Assembly: GCA_963763325.1 (NCBI GenBank) | Contig: CAVXOL010000024.1 | Span: 496,001 to 560,000, forward strand | Source of the DNA: JBBECJ01 sp963763325 | GTDB taxonomy: Bacteria > Chloroflexota > Chloroflexia > Thermomicrobiales > CFX8 | Direction of reading: 5' to 3' | DNA length: 64,000 bases | Shown: one piece after another, positions 28,261 to 38,602 of the stretch | Layout of the letters: the number at the start of each line of letters is the position of its first letter | Numbering within the stretch: position 1 is the first letter of the stretch | Program-made: the position numbers and the translations under genes | The notes under the pieces: generated by a model | What the model saw: only the letters and a program-made list of their open reading frames with translations | What the model was told of the DNA's origin: nothing | Database searches by the model: none

Positions 28261-30061
28261 ATGGCACAGAAGGCCAGCGTCAGTCTGAGTGTCGAACGGA
28301 ACGTCGCGGTGCCGATGCGGGACGGCACGATTCTCTACGCGGATGTCTACCGTCCGTCCGGACCCGGTCCATTCCCAGCGCTGTTGACCCGCAGTCCCTA
28401 CGACAAGGCCGTAACGGGAGTTGCGCCATTCACAGTCCGCGCCGCGACGGCTGGCTATGCCGTCGTGATTCAGGACGTGCGTGGCCGATTCGAGTCCGAA
28501 GGCGAGTTCTATCCGTTCATCAACGAGCGTCAGGACGGTTTCGACACCCTCGAGTGGCTTGTCGGACAGCCCTGGTGCGACGGCAACGTCGGCATGTTCG
28601 GCGGCTCCTACGTCGGGATGACCCAGTGGCAGGCGGCGCTTGAACGGCCATCCTGCTCTGAAGGCGATCGTCCCGGTCGTCACGGCCGCGAACTACCACG
28701 ACGGCTGGGCGTATCAGGGAGGCGCGTTCGAGCTGCAATTCAACCTCTCCTGGACACTATCGGTTCTTTCCATCAACACCGCACGCGTGCGAACAACGGC
28801 GATGTCAGTTCGCCAGCCTTTCAGGCGATCATCGATGCGACCGACGACATGACCGCGTGAGTTCGAGCGGCTGCCGTTGACCGAGAATCCAGCCTTCGGC
28901 GAGTTCGCGCGCTACTACGACGACTGGGTCAACCACCCGACCTACGACGACTTCTGGTCAGGACTTGACGTCTCGCGCGGCTGGACAACATCCATGTCGG
29001 CCAGCTTCTCGAACTCGGCGGCTGGCACGACATCTTCCTCGGCGGAACGATCGAGAACTTACGCCGGCATGCGCCGCGGCAGCCGGCGACGAGCGCGGCC
29101 GCCAGCGCCTGCTGCTCGGCCCCTGGAACCACGGCGGTATGCGTCTCGGCAACCCGATCGGCGACGTGGGACTTCGGGATGCGCTCGACCGGAGCCGTCA
29201 TCGACGAAGGCGGAATGCACCTGCGCTGGTACGACCGCTGGCTGCGCGGCGTGGACAACGGTGTCGACAGCGAGCCGCCGGTCAAGCCTGTTCGTCATGG
29301 GAGCCAACCGATGGCGAGACGCCAGGACATGGCCGATCGCGCGCACCGAATGGCAGAACTGGTATTTCCACAGCGGCGGCAAGGCCAATTCACTCAACGG
29401 CGACGGGATGCTCTCACGCGAGGCACCGGGCAGCGACCCGCCGGATTCGTTTGTCTACAACCCGCGCAATCCGGTCCCGACTCGCTGGCGGCGGTCTTTG
29501 CTGCAACAACGTCTTCAGCCTCGGCGGCGCATGGGACCAGCGTGAGGTCGAGCGTCGCGAGGACGTTCTGGTCTACACCAGCGCGCCGCTTGAGAAAGCG
29601 CGTGAGGTGACAGGTCCGATCAAGGTCGTCCTGCACGCCAGTTCGTCCGCACCCGACACCGACTTCACCGCGAAGCTCGTCGACGTCGGCCCGTGCGGCT
29701 ATGCACGCAACCTGACCGATGGCATCATCCGCGCTCGCTACCGCGATTCGATGACGCGAGGCGTCGCTGATCACGCCCGGCGATGTAATCGAGTACGAGA
29801 TCGACCTCTGGGCAACCAGCAACTCGTTCAAAGAGGGCCATCAGATCCGGGTCGAGATCTCCAGCAGCAACTTTCCGCGCTTTGACCGCAATCCCAACAC
29901 CGGCGAACTGCCAGGGCGCTCGACCGAGATGGTCAGTGCGCTGCAAACGTATTCACCACTCCAAGGAGTACCCATCGCACATCGTCCTGCCGGTGGTCAA
30001 TGACCGGACATTTGATGCCGTCACGAAGCGAGCAACATCAGCCAGGTGGCGACCACAGTAG
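28261..30061 (+). pseudogene. CocE/NonD (X-Pro dipeptidyl-peptidase S15-like) alpha/beta hydrolase, many frameshifts
   Basis: Starts at MAQKASVSLS (28261). The first 130 residues read cleanly: VPMRDGTILYADVYRP, VIQDVRGRFESEGEF, and the nucleophile elbow GMFGGSYVGMTQW. After about 28650 the homologous sequence hops between all three frames at least eight times: KAIVPVVTAANYHDG, LTENPAFGEFARYY, LLELGGWHDIFLGG, LLLGPWNHGG, LRWYDRWLRGVDNG, then the C-terminal jelly roll GPIKVVLHASSSAPDTDF. Family members hydrolyse esters or X-Pro peptides. The 3' end is uncertain by tens of bases. Either decayed or badly sequenced. Confidence 0.75.
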
Positions 30062-30099
30062 CCCGTTATGAGGCCAACGATCCGAAGGAGAAACGTCAA

Positions 30100-31762
30100 T
30101 TGACCAGGATACTCGTGCGTGATCTCGCTCCAGACCTGATCCTGTCCGATGGACGGATCACGACGATGGATGGCGATCTGCCGGAAGCAGAGGCGGTCGC
30201 GGTCAAGGATGGTCGAGATCCTGGCGGTCGGCGCCGCTCAATCAGTCGCCGAACTGGCGGGTCCCATGACAGTCGTCCGCAAGCTCGGTGGCCGCCGCGT
30301 CATTCCCGGCATCAACGACACGCACAACCACCTGATCTCGATGGGCACGGTGCTCAACGAAGTCCAACTCTACGACGCGCGCTCAATCGACGACATCAAG
30401 CAGCGGGTCGCAGAGCGAGTCGCATCGTCGCCACCTGGCGCCTGGATCACCGGTCGTGGCTGGGACGAGAGCCTGCTTCGAGACGGTCGATTCCCGACCC
30501 GGCACGACCTCGACGAAGTCGCGCCAAACAACCCCGTCGTCCTCGACCGGGTCTGGAACATGCTGCTGGCTAACAGCCCAGCGCTCAATGCTGCGGACGT
30601 CGGCCGGCACACGCCTGACCCGCCGGCTGATCAGCTCTACGCCGGACGAATCGTCCGCGACGCTGAACGGTGATCCGACCGGTGTGTTCCGTGACCGGGC
30701 CAAGCGATTGATCCAGGATGTCGATCCCGCTTCCGACGACTGGCCGACCATGAGGGATTCGTCCGGACTGCCTGCGCCGAGTACAACCGCGCTCGGGATC
30801 ACGTCGGTCGCCGAGCCGGGGTTGTTCCCGGAGCAGATCAGCGCATTTCAGAATGTCCGACGCTCCGGCGACCTCTCTGTACGCGTCTCGCTCTGTCTCG
30901 GCGGCTGGGGATTTGGGGCGAACACCGATGAGGCAGACCTCGAGCAGCGCATCGCTGACACTGGCGTCTCCACCGGCTTCGGGGACGAATGGCTGCGGAT
31001 GGACACCGTCAAGTTCATGCCGGACGGCGGCATCGGCGATCGAACCGCGTTGATGTTCGAGCACTATGTGGATGAGCCGGACAACTTCGGACAGTTCGTC
31101 ATCTCCGAGCGCGAACTGTTCCGCAACGATTCGCCTGGTGTCACGACCGCGGCTGGTCGATCGATTGCCACGCCTGCGGAGACCGGATGATCGAGCTGGT
31201 CGACCGCGCGTACGCCGCTGCCCAGGATGCCCGGCCCGACGCCACGATCCGCCACCGCATCCACCACGCCTACCTGCCGACAGCGACAGCGCTCGAACTC
31301 ATGCGCGAATACCGAATCCCGGCGCTGGCAACGATCCCGTTCATCACATAACCTCGGAGAGAGCTTCGTGACAGCCTCGGCGAAGAACGGGCAGCGAGGA
31401 TCATGCCGTTGCGGACGTACCTCGACGCTGGGGTGCCGCTCGCGCTGGGTTCCGATGCGCCGGTGACGACATACAACCCGTTCGTTGGCATCTACAGTGC
31501 CGTCACTCGCAAGACGGTCTACGGTCGCCAGCTTGGTGCGGACGAATGCATCAGCCGCGAAGAAGCACTGCGTGCCTACACGCTCGATGCAGCCTGGGTG
31601 ACGTTCGAGGACGACCTCAAGGGCAGTATCGCTCCCGGCAAACTGGCCGACCTGGCTGTCCTGGACCGAGACATCCTGAACGTCCGAGAGGAAGAGATTC
31701 CTGGTACGACAAGTGTTCTAACACTGGCAGGTGGTCGAGCCGTTCACGACCGACTCGGATAG
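30100..31762 (+). pseudogene. Amidohydrolase (YtcJ-like metal-dependent hydrolase), several frameshifts
   Basis: TTG start at 30100 with AAGGAG upstream. Across frames the sequence contains LILSDGRITTMDGD, the metal-binding HNH-like RVIPGINDTHNHLIS, WITGRGWDESLL, VKFMPDGGIGDRTA, SIDCHACGDR, the metal-site Asp in LGSDAPVTTYNPF, and the closing SIAPGKLADLAVLDRDIL. This is the order of a YtcJ-type amidohydrolase of about 550 residues. Frame changes fall near 30213, 30610-30660, 31130-31190 and 31340-31400. The last quarter (31403-31762) is clean. Same strand and operon as the CocE and FAH genes. Confidence 0.75.
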
Positions 31763-31782
31763 CGGATTGAGGGAGCGTCAAC

Positions 31783-32664
31783 ATGGCTCTGGCCTACGTC
31801 CGGCCTCGCGAAAGCACTCATGACGCCAAGGTTCTGGCGTGGATTGATCTGGACTCACGGCGCGTCTTCTCGCTGGACGGAACACTTTCTGAACTATTGA
31901 AACTGGCCGCCCACGAACGCTCGCGCCACATCACCGCCCTACGTCAGCGATCCGAAGTCAGCCTGCCAGTCGAGGATGTGTTCTTCCTCGCCCCGGTCGA
32001 CGAGCAGGAGATCTGGGCGGCGGGCGTCACCTACGAACGAAGCCGCGATGCCCGGATGGAAGAATCCACCGCTGAGGATTTCTACGCGCGCGTCTACGAC
32101 GCTGAGAGACCGGAGATCTTCTTCAAGGCACCAGCCTGGCGGTGCGTCGGCGACTTCCAGCCAATCGCCATCCGACACGACTCGACCTGGGACGTTCCGG
32201 AGCCGGAGTTGGGGCTCGTGATCGACTCACATGGTGAGATCGCGGGTTACACGATCGGCAACGATGTCTCATCGCGTTCGATTGAGGGGGAAAACCCGCT
32301 CTACCTGTCACAGGCCAAGATCTTCAGTGGTTCGTGTGCGCTCGGGCCGTGGATCATCCTGCCTGACGAACTGGGCGATCCGCTCGACCTCACTATCCGG
32401 TTGCGTATCGAGCGCGACGGAGCAGAGCAGTGGCGCGGCCAGACTTCGACGCGGCAGTTCCACCGCTCGCTGGACGATCTGGTGAGCTACCTCTATTCCG
32501 CGCTCGACTTCCCGGCTGGGTCCGTGCTGTTGACCGGCACCGGCATCATCCCGCCGTCCGAATTCACGCTGGAGAGCGGCGACACTGTCACCATCGAAAT
32601 TGACGGGATCGGTTCGCTCACGAACCACGTCTATCGCCTTCCGGAGCGACGTAGTTATGGATGA
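31783..32664 (+). CDS. Fumarylacetoacetate hydrolase (FAH) family protein
   Basis: 293 residues, intact although its neighbours are broken. FAH core: metal-binding Glu in VPEPELGLVID, then GYTIGNDVSSRSIEGENPLY, the QAKIFSGSCALGPWI segment, LVSYLYSALDFPAGSVLLTGT, and GDTVTIEIDGIGSL near the end. FAH-family enzymes cleave C-C bonds of acylpyruvates or hydrate/decarboxylate 2-oxo acids. This subgroup is often linked to sugar-acid dehydratases. It overlaps the cupin start, so it is translationally linked. Confidence 0.92.
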   Translation: MALAYVRPRESTHDAKVLAWIDLDSRRVFSLDGTLSELLKLAAHERSRHITALRQRSEVSLPVEDVFFLAPVDEQEIWAAGVTYERSRDARMEESTAEDFYARVYDAERPEIFFKAPAWRCVGDFQPIAIRHDSTWDVPEPELGLVIDSHGEIAGYTIGNDVSSRSIEGENPLYLSQAKIFSGSCALGPWIILPDELGDPLDLTIRLRIERDGAEQWRGQTSTRQFHRSLDDLVSYLYSALDFPAGSVLLTGTGIIPPSEFTLESGDTVTIEIDGIGSLTNHVYRLPERRSYG

Positions 32665-33016
32665 GTCAGCACGCGTTGTCGACTGGAACGAAGTCGAAGC
32701 GACGGAACTTTTCCCCGGCGTCGTTCGCCAGGCTGTGACGACGACAACCAGCACTGTCGTTCGCTACACATACCATCCTGGCTGCGTTTTCCCAGTTCAT
32801 CAGCACCCGGAGGAGCAGGTCACAATCGTCCATACCGGAGCGATCGAATTCGAGGTCGGTGGCATGCCGGTCACGTTGAAGGCCGGGCAGGTGGCCGTCA
32901 TTCCTGGCGGAATTCCGCACGGTGCCCGCGTCACCGGCGACGTGACCGTCGTCACCGACAACTACATCGCCAGCGCCAACCGGACACCACTGCAGTTTGA
33001 TGGGGGCAGATCGTGA
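32657..33016 (+). CDS. Cupin-domain protein
   Basis: 119 residues. The ATG at 32657 lies inside the end of the FAH gene (8-nt overlap). A single beta-barrel with cupin motif 1 as VFPVHQHPEEQVTIVHTGAIEFEVGG (His, His and Glu visible) and motif 2 as VIPGGIPHGA. It could bind a metal and act as an isomerase, dioxygenase or sensor for this catabolic operon. Its stop overlaps the ggt start (GTGA). Confidence 0.88.
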   Translation: MDESARVVDWNEVEATELFPGVVRQAVTTTTSTVVRYTYHPGCVFPVHQHPEEQVTIVHTGAIEFEVGGMPVTLKAGQVAVIPGGIPHGARVTGDVTVVTDNYIASANRTPLQFDGGRS

Positions 33017-34684
33017 CGAACTACATCACTTCCAACTGGCTGATGGACAAGACCGGTGCAAGTTCCGACGGTGGGATGGTCGTCGCCAAGCAGGAGATCG
33101 CGGCGATGGCGGGAGCGCAGGTGTTTGCCGAAGGTGGCAACGCCGTCGATGCGGCAGTGACGGCAGCCTGGGTGATGAACGTCATGGAACCATATAACTG
33201 CACGATTGCCGGTGCCGGATACCTCGTCTACCGCTCCGCGGCAGGGGGAAACATCGGTCGTTGATTTCAGCAACCGAGCACCCGCACGTGCGACGGCAGA
33301 AGCGTTAGCGTCGCGCACAACGGTCGCCTTCAGCGGCCCGTTGGCGGCAGCAGTTCCCGGGACGGTCGCGGGGCTTGCGACCGCGCTCGCCCGGTTCGGA
33401 ACGATCTCGCTGGCCCGCTCGCTGACTCCGGCCATCCATGTCGCCGAGGAAGGGATGCCGCTCAACTGGCTCCTGACGCTACGACTCATTCAGGAGCTGC
33501 CAGGTATTCGCGCAAACCCGAAGACGGCCGAGATCTTCCTGAAGGATGGCGATCCCGGCATGGCCTATGGCGAAACCGTCCTACGGCAAGCCGACCTCGC
33601 CCGCACGTTGCGCGCGATCGCCGACGAGGGCATCGAGTCGTTCTACGAAGGGGAAACGGCAAGCAAGATCATCAGTTTCGTCAACGACCAGGGCGGCATC
33701 CTCGACGAGTCCGATTTCGCGGCCTACAAACCAGGTGTCGTCGAGCCATTACGATCCTCATTCCGCGACTACACCTTGCTGGGAGTCCCACTTCCTTCTC
33801 CCGGACTGACCACAATCCAGTGTCTACGGATGCTTGAAGGCTTCGATCTGGCCGGGATGGGACACAACAGCGCCGATGCGTTGCACGTTATGGCCGAGAC
33901 GTTCCGGCTGGCGTTCGCTGACCGAGACGCCTACCTCGGCGATCCCGAGTTCTGCGATCCTCCGGTTGAGGCGTTGCTCTCCGAGGACTACCTGACAAGC
34001 CGCCGTGCCGAGATCGACCCGCGACGAGCGCTTGCCGATGTGCGGCCAGGGAACGTCGGCCGGGTCCCGACCGGCGTTCAGGGCGGTGGAGGCGGGACGA
34101 CTCAGATCTGCGCGGTCGATGCTGCCGGTAACGTGGTCTCGATGACGCAGACGCTGATCGGCGGATTTACCGGGCTTGGCGTCGCCGGCGACACCGGAGT
34201 CGTGATGAATTGCGGGCTGCAATGGTTCGACCCGAGGCCCGACGCGCCCAACAGCGTCGCGCCCGGCAAGCGCCCACTCTCGAACATGACGCCAATGATC
34301 GTTGAACGCGACGGCAAACCCGTCCTCGCCGTTGGAGCTCCAGGCTCGCGCCGGATTACGAACGCAGTCAGCCAGGTCACGCTCAACGTCCTCGAATATG
34401 GCATGCACGTCCAGCCGGCGATCTCAGCCCCGCGGATCGACTGTTCGCTCGGCCACATCCTTGCCGACGACAGGATTGACGCTGCGGTGATCGCCGACCT
34501 TCGGGAGCGCGGACATCGAGTTGATGTCGTCCACGAGTTCATCAACGAGGGCGGTCCCGCGACCGGCTACCGGGGACACTTTTCACGCCCGGCAGCGATT
34601 ACGATCGATACTGACGGTATTCGACACGGTGGCGACTATCCGTTTGTCGAGGGGATGGCAGTCGGTGTACCGCGACCCACCTGA
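33013..34684 (+). CDS. Gamma-glutamyltransferase family protein, one frameshift in a G run
   Basis: GTG at 33013 overlaps the cupin stop. N-terminal GMVVAKQEIAAMAGAQVFAEGGNAVDAAVTAAW is classical Ggt. At the five-G run 33244-33248 the frame must change by one base to continue with SVVDFSNRAP and the rest. The autoprocessing Thr is in GGGTTQICAVDAAGN near residue 365, with KRPLSNMTPMIV and the PGSRRITNAVSQVTLN stretch after. The enzyme hydrolyses or transfers gamma-glutamyl groups. No signal peptide is visible, so it is cytoplasmic here. A lone indel in a homopolymer is what a sequencing error would look like. Confidence 0.85.
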
Positions 34685-34713
34685 GTCAGTATTCGAGCGA
34701 CTATGGGACGTAC

Positions 34714-35977
34714 CTACGTAGTCGAGAAGCCATCCAGGAGCTGCACCCGTACCGTCGAACCTGCCTCGATTACTTCACACGTTTCAGGAATGACGATGAA
34801 GCAATTCGCCTGCTGTGCTGCCGTCAGGATCGCCGAACCGGCCCGATCGATCGAGCGCACGACGGGTCCGCTCATTGACCAATCGACAATACCGCGAACG
34901 TAAGTGACGCCGTCGACCAGCATTCGTCAGTCGCTCGGATACGATCGCGTCCACTTCCGGTAGACACAGGCTGGCGTGACCGAGCATCCGACGGATCGCG
35001 GGCCTTCCAAACTGCTCGAACGAGACAAGTGCCGCGACAGGGTTGCCTGGAAGACCCAACAGCGGCGTGCCGGCCAGTCTGCCGAACGCGAGTGGCTTTC
35101 CCGGCTTCATTCGCACCTGCCAGACGTCGATTTCGCCGTCGGACTGAAGAATGTCCTTTACAACGTCGTAATCACCGACCGACACGCCTCCTGAGGTAAT
35201 AAACAGATCGGGCGGATCGGTGGTTCTCAGTTTCGTACGCAGGTCGTCGACCGTGTCCCGCGCAACCCCGAGCAGAACCGGCTCTCCTCCTGCCTGCCGG
35301 ACCAGCGCAGCCAGCATATAACTGTTGCTGTTGCGAATCTGGCCCGGAAGTAGCTCCGGGCCAGGCTCGACAACTTCGTCTCCGGTCGACAGAATCGCAA
35401 CCCGTGGCCGCCGGTGGACCAGCACGGTCGATCGATTTTGTGAGGCAAGCATTCCGATGCCCGCCGCATTGAGTCGGGTGCCAGCCGGAATGACGGTCTG
35501 GCCGGCTCGCGCATCCTCACCTACCTCTCGAACATTCTCCGACAGCTTCACCGGGCGAGAGATACGGATGTCGTCGTTCGCTCCAATCGCCGCCCGCGAG
35601 ACCTCGTCGGTTTCTTCGAAGCGGACGACCGCATCGGCGCCGGCCGGCAGAGGCGCACCGGTCATGATCCGGATAGCTTCGCCGTTGGCAACCGTTCGCG
35701 TCGATACGCTGCCGGCTGCAACCGTCGCGACAACGCGCAGGCTCACCGGCGCGTCGTTGGTGTCGTCGTGACGAACGGCGTAGCCGTCCATCGCTGAATT
35801 ACGAAACGGGGGGACATTGACGGTCGCGATGATATCGTGGGCGACGACCAACCCAAGCGCGTCGATGATCGGCGTCTCGACCGCGGGCAGCGGGGCGAAC
35901 TGAGCTACGATCCGCCCCACCGCGTCATCGACGCCAACCATCTGCTCTGGATTGTCCCAGCCTCGACCAGCAACCAT
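34714..35977 (-). CDS. moeA: Molybdopterin molybdenumtransferase MoeA, one frameshift near the C-terminus
   Basis: Reads cleanly from MVAGRGWDNPEQM (35977; a TTG at 35998 is possible) through all MoeA domains: VPPFRNSAMDGYAVR, MTGAPLPAGADAVVRFEET, VAILSTGDEVVEPG, the SGGVSVGDYD motif and LGLPGNPVAALVSFEQF. Near 34920 the frame shifts by one base, after which domain IV continues properly (GVTYVRGIVDWSMSG ... FIVIPETCEVIEAGSTVRVQLL) to the TAG at 34714. It inserts molybdate into molybdopterin. The sulfite-oxidase-type enzyme in the window would need its product. It follows mdh by about 30 nt. Confidence 0.88.
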
Positions 35978-36008
35978 GTCCTCGCCCCGCCGGCGCAATC
36001 AGCGAAGG

Positions 36009-36938
36009 CTAGAGCGCCTTCATCGCGTCAACAAGGCTCTGAACCGCTCCGGCAGATTTGTGGAGTGCTGCCGTCTCATCGTCGGTCAGCGAGACCTCGA
36101 TGATCTGCTTGACGCCACCTGCCCCAAGCTTGACCGGCACGCCGACGAACAATCCGTTGATCCCATACTCGCCCTCCAGCAGAACGCTGGCCGGGACAAC
36201 CCGATTCTTGTCCAGCACGATCGCATCGACCATCTGGACGGCCGAGTTGCCCGGTGCGTAGTATGCCGAGCCGGTCTTGAGCAGCCCAACGATCTCGGCG
36301 CCACCGTTCGCCGTACGCTCGGAGAGCGCCGCAATTCGATCCGCCGAAAGCAGTTCAGTGATCGGAATACCGCCGACTGTCGTGTAACGCGGCATTGGAA
36401 CCATCGTGTCGCCGTGCCCGCCGAGAACCATCGCTTGTACGTCCTCGACCGAGACATCCAGCTCCATCGCGACAAAGGTCCGGAAACGTGCCGAATCGAG
36501 CACACCTGCCATACCAATGACCCGCTCCTTCGGGAAGCCGGCCGCGTCGAATGCTGCGTGACACATTGCGTCGAGCGGGTTCGAGACGACGACGATAACC
36601 GTATCCGGCGAGGCGTTGACGACCTGTTCCGTGACGCTCTTGACGATCCCCATGTTGGTACGAAGTAGATCATCGCGGCTCATGCCCGGCTTGCGCGCGA
36701 TACCGCTCGTGATGACGACGACATCTGAACCAGCCGTGTCATCGTAGGAATTCGCGCCCGTCAGGCTCGTGTCGTAACCAACGACGGGGCCGGACTGCAT
36801 CATGTCGAGCGACTTGCCCTGCGGCATCCCTTCAACGATGTCGACGAGAACGACGTCCGCGTAGTCGCGCTCCGCCAGTTTCTGCGCGACGACACTGCCG
36901 ACGTTTCCGGCGCCGACGACCGTTACCTTGCCTCGCAT
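36009..36938 (-). CDS. mdh: Malate dehydrogenase
   Basis: 309 residues from MRGKVTVVGAGNVGS at 36938, with GGAAGAGGAG upstream; the longer upstream frame is not family-like. NAD-binding GAGNVGS, IVLVD-like strand end with Asp (VVLVDIVEGMPQGKSLD, giving NAD preference), substrate loop ITSGIARKPGMSRDDLL, catalytic GGHGDTMVP and C-terminal GVPVKLGAGGVKQI. LDH-like MDH of the TCA cycle. The Arg-containing loop KPGMSR indicates malate rather than lactate. moeA follows on the same strand. Confidence 0.96.
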   Translation of the reverse strand: MRGKVTVVGAGNVGSVVAQKLAERDYADVVLVDIVEGMPQGKSLDMMQSGPVVGYDTSLTGANSYDDTAGSDVVVITSGIARKPGMSRDDLLRTNMGIVKSVTEQVVNASPDTVIVVVSNPLDAMCHAAFDAAGFPKERVIGMAGVLDSARFRTFVAMELDVSVEDVQAMVLGGHGDTMVPMPRYTTVGGIPITELLSADRIAALSERTANGGAEIVGLLKTGSAYYAPGNSAVQMVDAIVLDKNRVVPASVLLEGEYGINGLFVGVPVKLGAGGVKQIIEVSLTDDETAALHKSAGAVQSLVDAMKAL

Positions 36939-37105
36939 GCTGCTCCTCTTCCTCCACGTCCCTGCCATGCCGCATCCGGCGTAGGTCCTCCGGCCGCGGG
37001 CCGCCCAGCCGAGCGGCAAATGCTCGGTTCATGATAGCATCGGGGGCATGGCAGGCTCGGCTCGGATAATGCTGGATGCCGCTGTAGAACGAGATACCGG
37101 AGCGC

Positions 37106-37134
37106 TTGATTCCGGTCAGAGACCGGGATATACT
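37106..37134 (+). promoter_or_regulatory. Promoter of the tRNA-Leu/Val/Phe operon
   Basis: TTGATT, exactly 17-bp spacer, then TATACT, 31 nt before tRNA-Leu. The spacer holds a CCGGTC/GACCGG inverted repeat. Confidence 0.8.
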
Positions 37135-37165
37135 TCATTGCGCTCGAGCGAAGGCTTTGAGGCTT

Positions 37166-37249
37166 GCCCAGGTGGCGGAATAGGCAGACGCGCTAGCTTG
37201 AGGGGCTAGTGCCCGCAAGGGCGTGGGGGTTCAAGTCCCTTCCTGGGCA
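37166..37249 (+). tRNA. tRNA-Leu(GAG)
   Basis: 84 nt, class II. Acceptor GCCCAGG/CCTGGGC, anticodon loop TTGAGGG (GAG), long variable arm CCCGCAAGGG, T-loop TTCAAGT. First of three clustered tRNAs. Confidence 0.96.
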
Positions 37250-37266
37250 CCGATTGGCACGTGCAA

Positions 37267-37342
37267 GGGCGATTAACTCAGTTGGTAGAGTGCCACGTTT
37301 ACACCGTGGATGTCAGAGGTTCGAGCCCTCTATCGCCCACCA
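37267..37342 (+). tRNA. tRNA-Val(UAC)
   Basis: Acceptor GGGCGAT/ATCGCCC, anticodon loop TTTACAC (TAC), T-loop TTCGAGC, 3' CCA encoded. Confidence 0.96.
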
Positions 37343-37377
37343 TCGCACGGTGACTATTGCCAGCCTCACCACCGCAT

Positions 37378-37450
37378 GCCGAGGTAGCTCAGTCGGTAGA
37401 GCATACGACTGAAAATCGTAGTGTCGGCGGTTCGATCCCGCCCCTCGGCA
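37378..37450 (+). tRNA. tRNA-Phe(GAA)
   Basis: Acceptor GCCGAGG/CCTCGGC, anticodon loop CTGAAAA (GAA), T-loop TTCGATC. CCA not encoded. Confidence 0.96.
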
Positions 37451-37456
37451 CCTCAT

Positions 37457-37497
37457 GAACCGCGTTCTCCCCTCTGGAGGACGCGGTTCTTTTATTT
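37457..37497 (+). terminator. Rho-independent terminator of the tRNA operon
   Basis: GAACCGCGTTCTCC/GGAGGACGCGGTTC stem (one mismatch) with a CCTCT loop, then TTTTATTT. Confidence 0.92.
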
Positions 37498-37717
37498 GGT
37501 CGCTGGTGGTGCGTGCGGGACGGACACGGCTTCAACGCGTGACAATCTCGTACTGCCGCACGCATTTCACAACCGATTCGGTTGGCACGGCTAAAAAAGC
37601 GAACCACTCACTTCGAAAACCACACCGCAGATAGTAGTCGGGTGCCGGCGATTAAGCCTCCGCTAAGTGTCAGGCGATACGTTGTGTCTACTTCGGATCA
37701 CAGAAGGGACACTTCAG
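37498..37717. other. Intergenic region downstream of the tRNA operon
   Basis: About 220 nt without a supportable gene, presumably containing the promoter of the 37718 gene. Nothing specific seen. Confidence 0.4.
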
Positions 37718-37930
37718 ATGCAATGGACACCCTACGAGGTCAAGCGACTTGAGTATCAATTGCGGATCGACGCTGCCAACCGTTGCCCCGGTACGATCCA
37801 AGACGACCCGGAACCAGCAGATCCAACGACCGATCGCGAGCCAGTCCGTGAAGACATCCCCGTCCTACGGCGCATTGCCTACGGCATCAATACCCTTGTG
37901 CGCCGCCGATCACACGCGAGGGCGAGTTGA
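37718..37930 (+). CDS. 70-residue hypothetical protein
   Basis: ATG at 37718 with GAAGGGA about 9 nt upstream. Begins MQWTPYEVKRLEYQLRID and has a Pro/Asp-rich middle and a basic tail (LVRRRSHARAS). The N-terminal PY...LEY arrangement recalls the microprotein family of this window, but the likeness is too short to claim kinship. No domain recognised. The receiver-like gene follows 111 nt later. Confidence 0.55.
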   Translation: MQWTPYEVKRLEYQLRIDAANRCPGTIQDDPEPADPTTDREPVREDIPVLRRIAYGINTLVRRRSHARAS

Positions 37931-38041
37931 CCAACCGTCCCAGCCATGTGGCGCACCCGTTCGCTCAGCGTGAGCAAGCGTGGCACTCGGCATGCGTTAG
38001 GTGCGTACGTACGATGCTTTGTCGTAGGAATCGAGGTCGTG

Positions 38042-38467
38042 ATGGATTTCAAGCAGACAGTGACCATTATCAACAACGAGCCGACATTTCGTTGGACGAT
38101 AACTCGGTTGCTCCAACAATCCGGAATCGCCGTGGATACACACGCTCGAAATACTGCCGCCGTCGACAAGGTGCGAGAAACACTCCCACACGCGATCATC
38201 CTCGAGGCCTCCAGTGGCAGCGCCATCACAGCGACCTGGATCGTTGAACGGCTCAGGAGCAGCCAAACAACACGGTATGTTCCAATCATCGTCTGCTCAC
38301 CAGACGGCAGATTTCTTCACTCATACGGCGAGTATCTGCGGAGCCAGGGCTGTATAGTCCTCGGCCGGCCGTACAGCGAGGACCAATTGGTCGAGCTCGT
38401 TGACCGGGTTCTGGCGGTCCAATCTACGTTCCCAGAGCGTGCTCTCGGTGAGGTCGGCGTTGCATGA
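38042..38467 (+). CDS. Degenerate response-regulator receiver-domain protein
   Basis: 141 residues from the ATG at 38042. Receiver-like alternation of strands and helices, but the phosphorylation site is gone: the acidic pair is NNE, the phospho-acceptor Asp position reads Glu (AIILEASSG), the switch Thr/Ser region is CSPDG and the conserved Lys is Arg (VLGRPYSEDQL). No output domain. It may act as a phosphorylation-independent protein-interaction module. Monocistronic upstream of hppA. Confidence 0.7.
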   Translation: MDFKQTVTIINNEPTFRWTITRLLQQSGIAVDTHARNTAAVDKVRETLPHAIILEASSGSAITATWIVERLRSSQTTRYVPIIVCSPDGRFLHSYGEYLRSQGCIVLGRPYSEDQLVELVDRVLAVQSTFPERALGEVGVA

Positions 38468-38510
38468 TAGAAGTCGTCCGACGACAGCTTGGACGAGCCA
38501 ACACCACGAT

Positions 38511-38540
38511 CTGACAGATCCCAGCCTGAATCGGTATACT
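38511..38540 (+). promoter_or_regulatory. Promoter of hppA
   Basis: CTGACA, 18-bp spacer, TATACT; 62 nt before the GTG of hppA. Confidence 0.65.
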
Positions 38541-38602
38541 GCCGACTGCCCGCACGCAGGGGGGTGGGTGATTCGTGTGCACAATCAGGGGGATGGGTAT
38601 CT

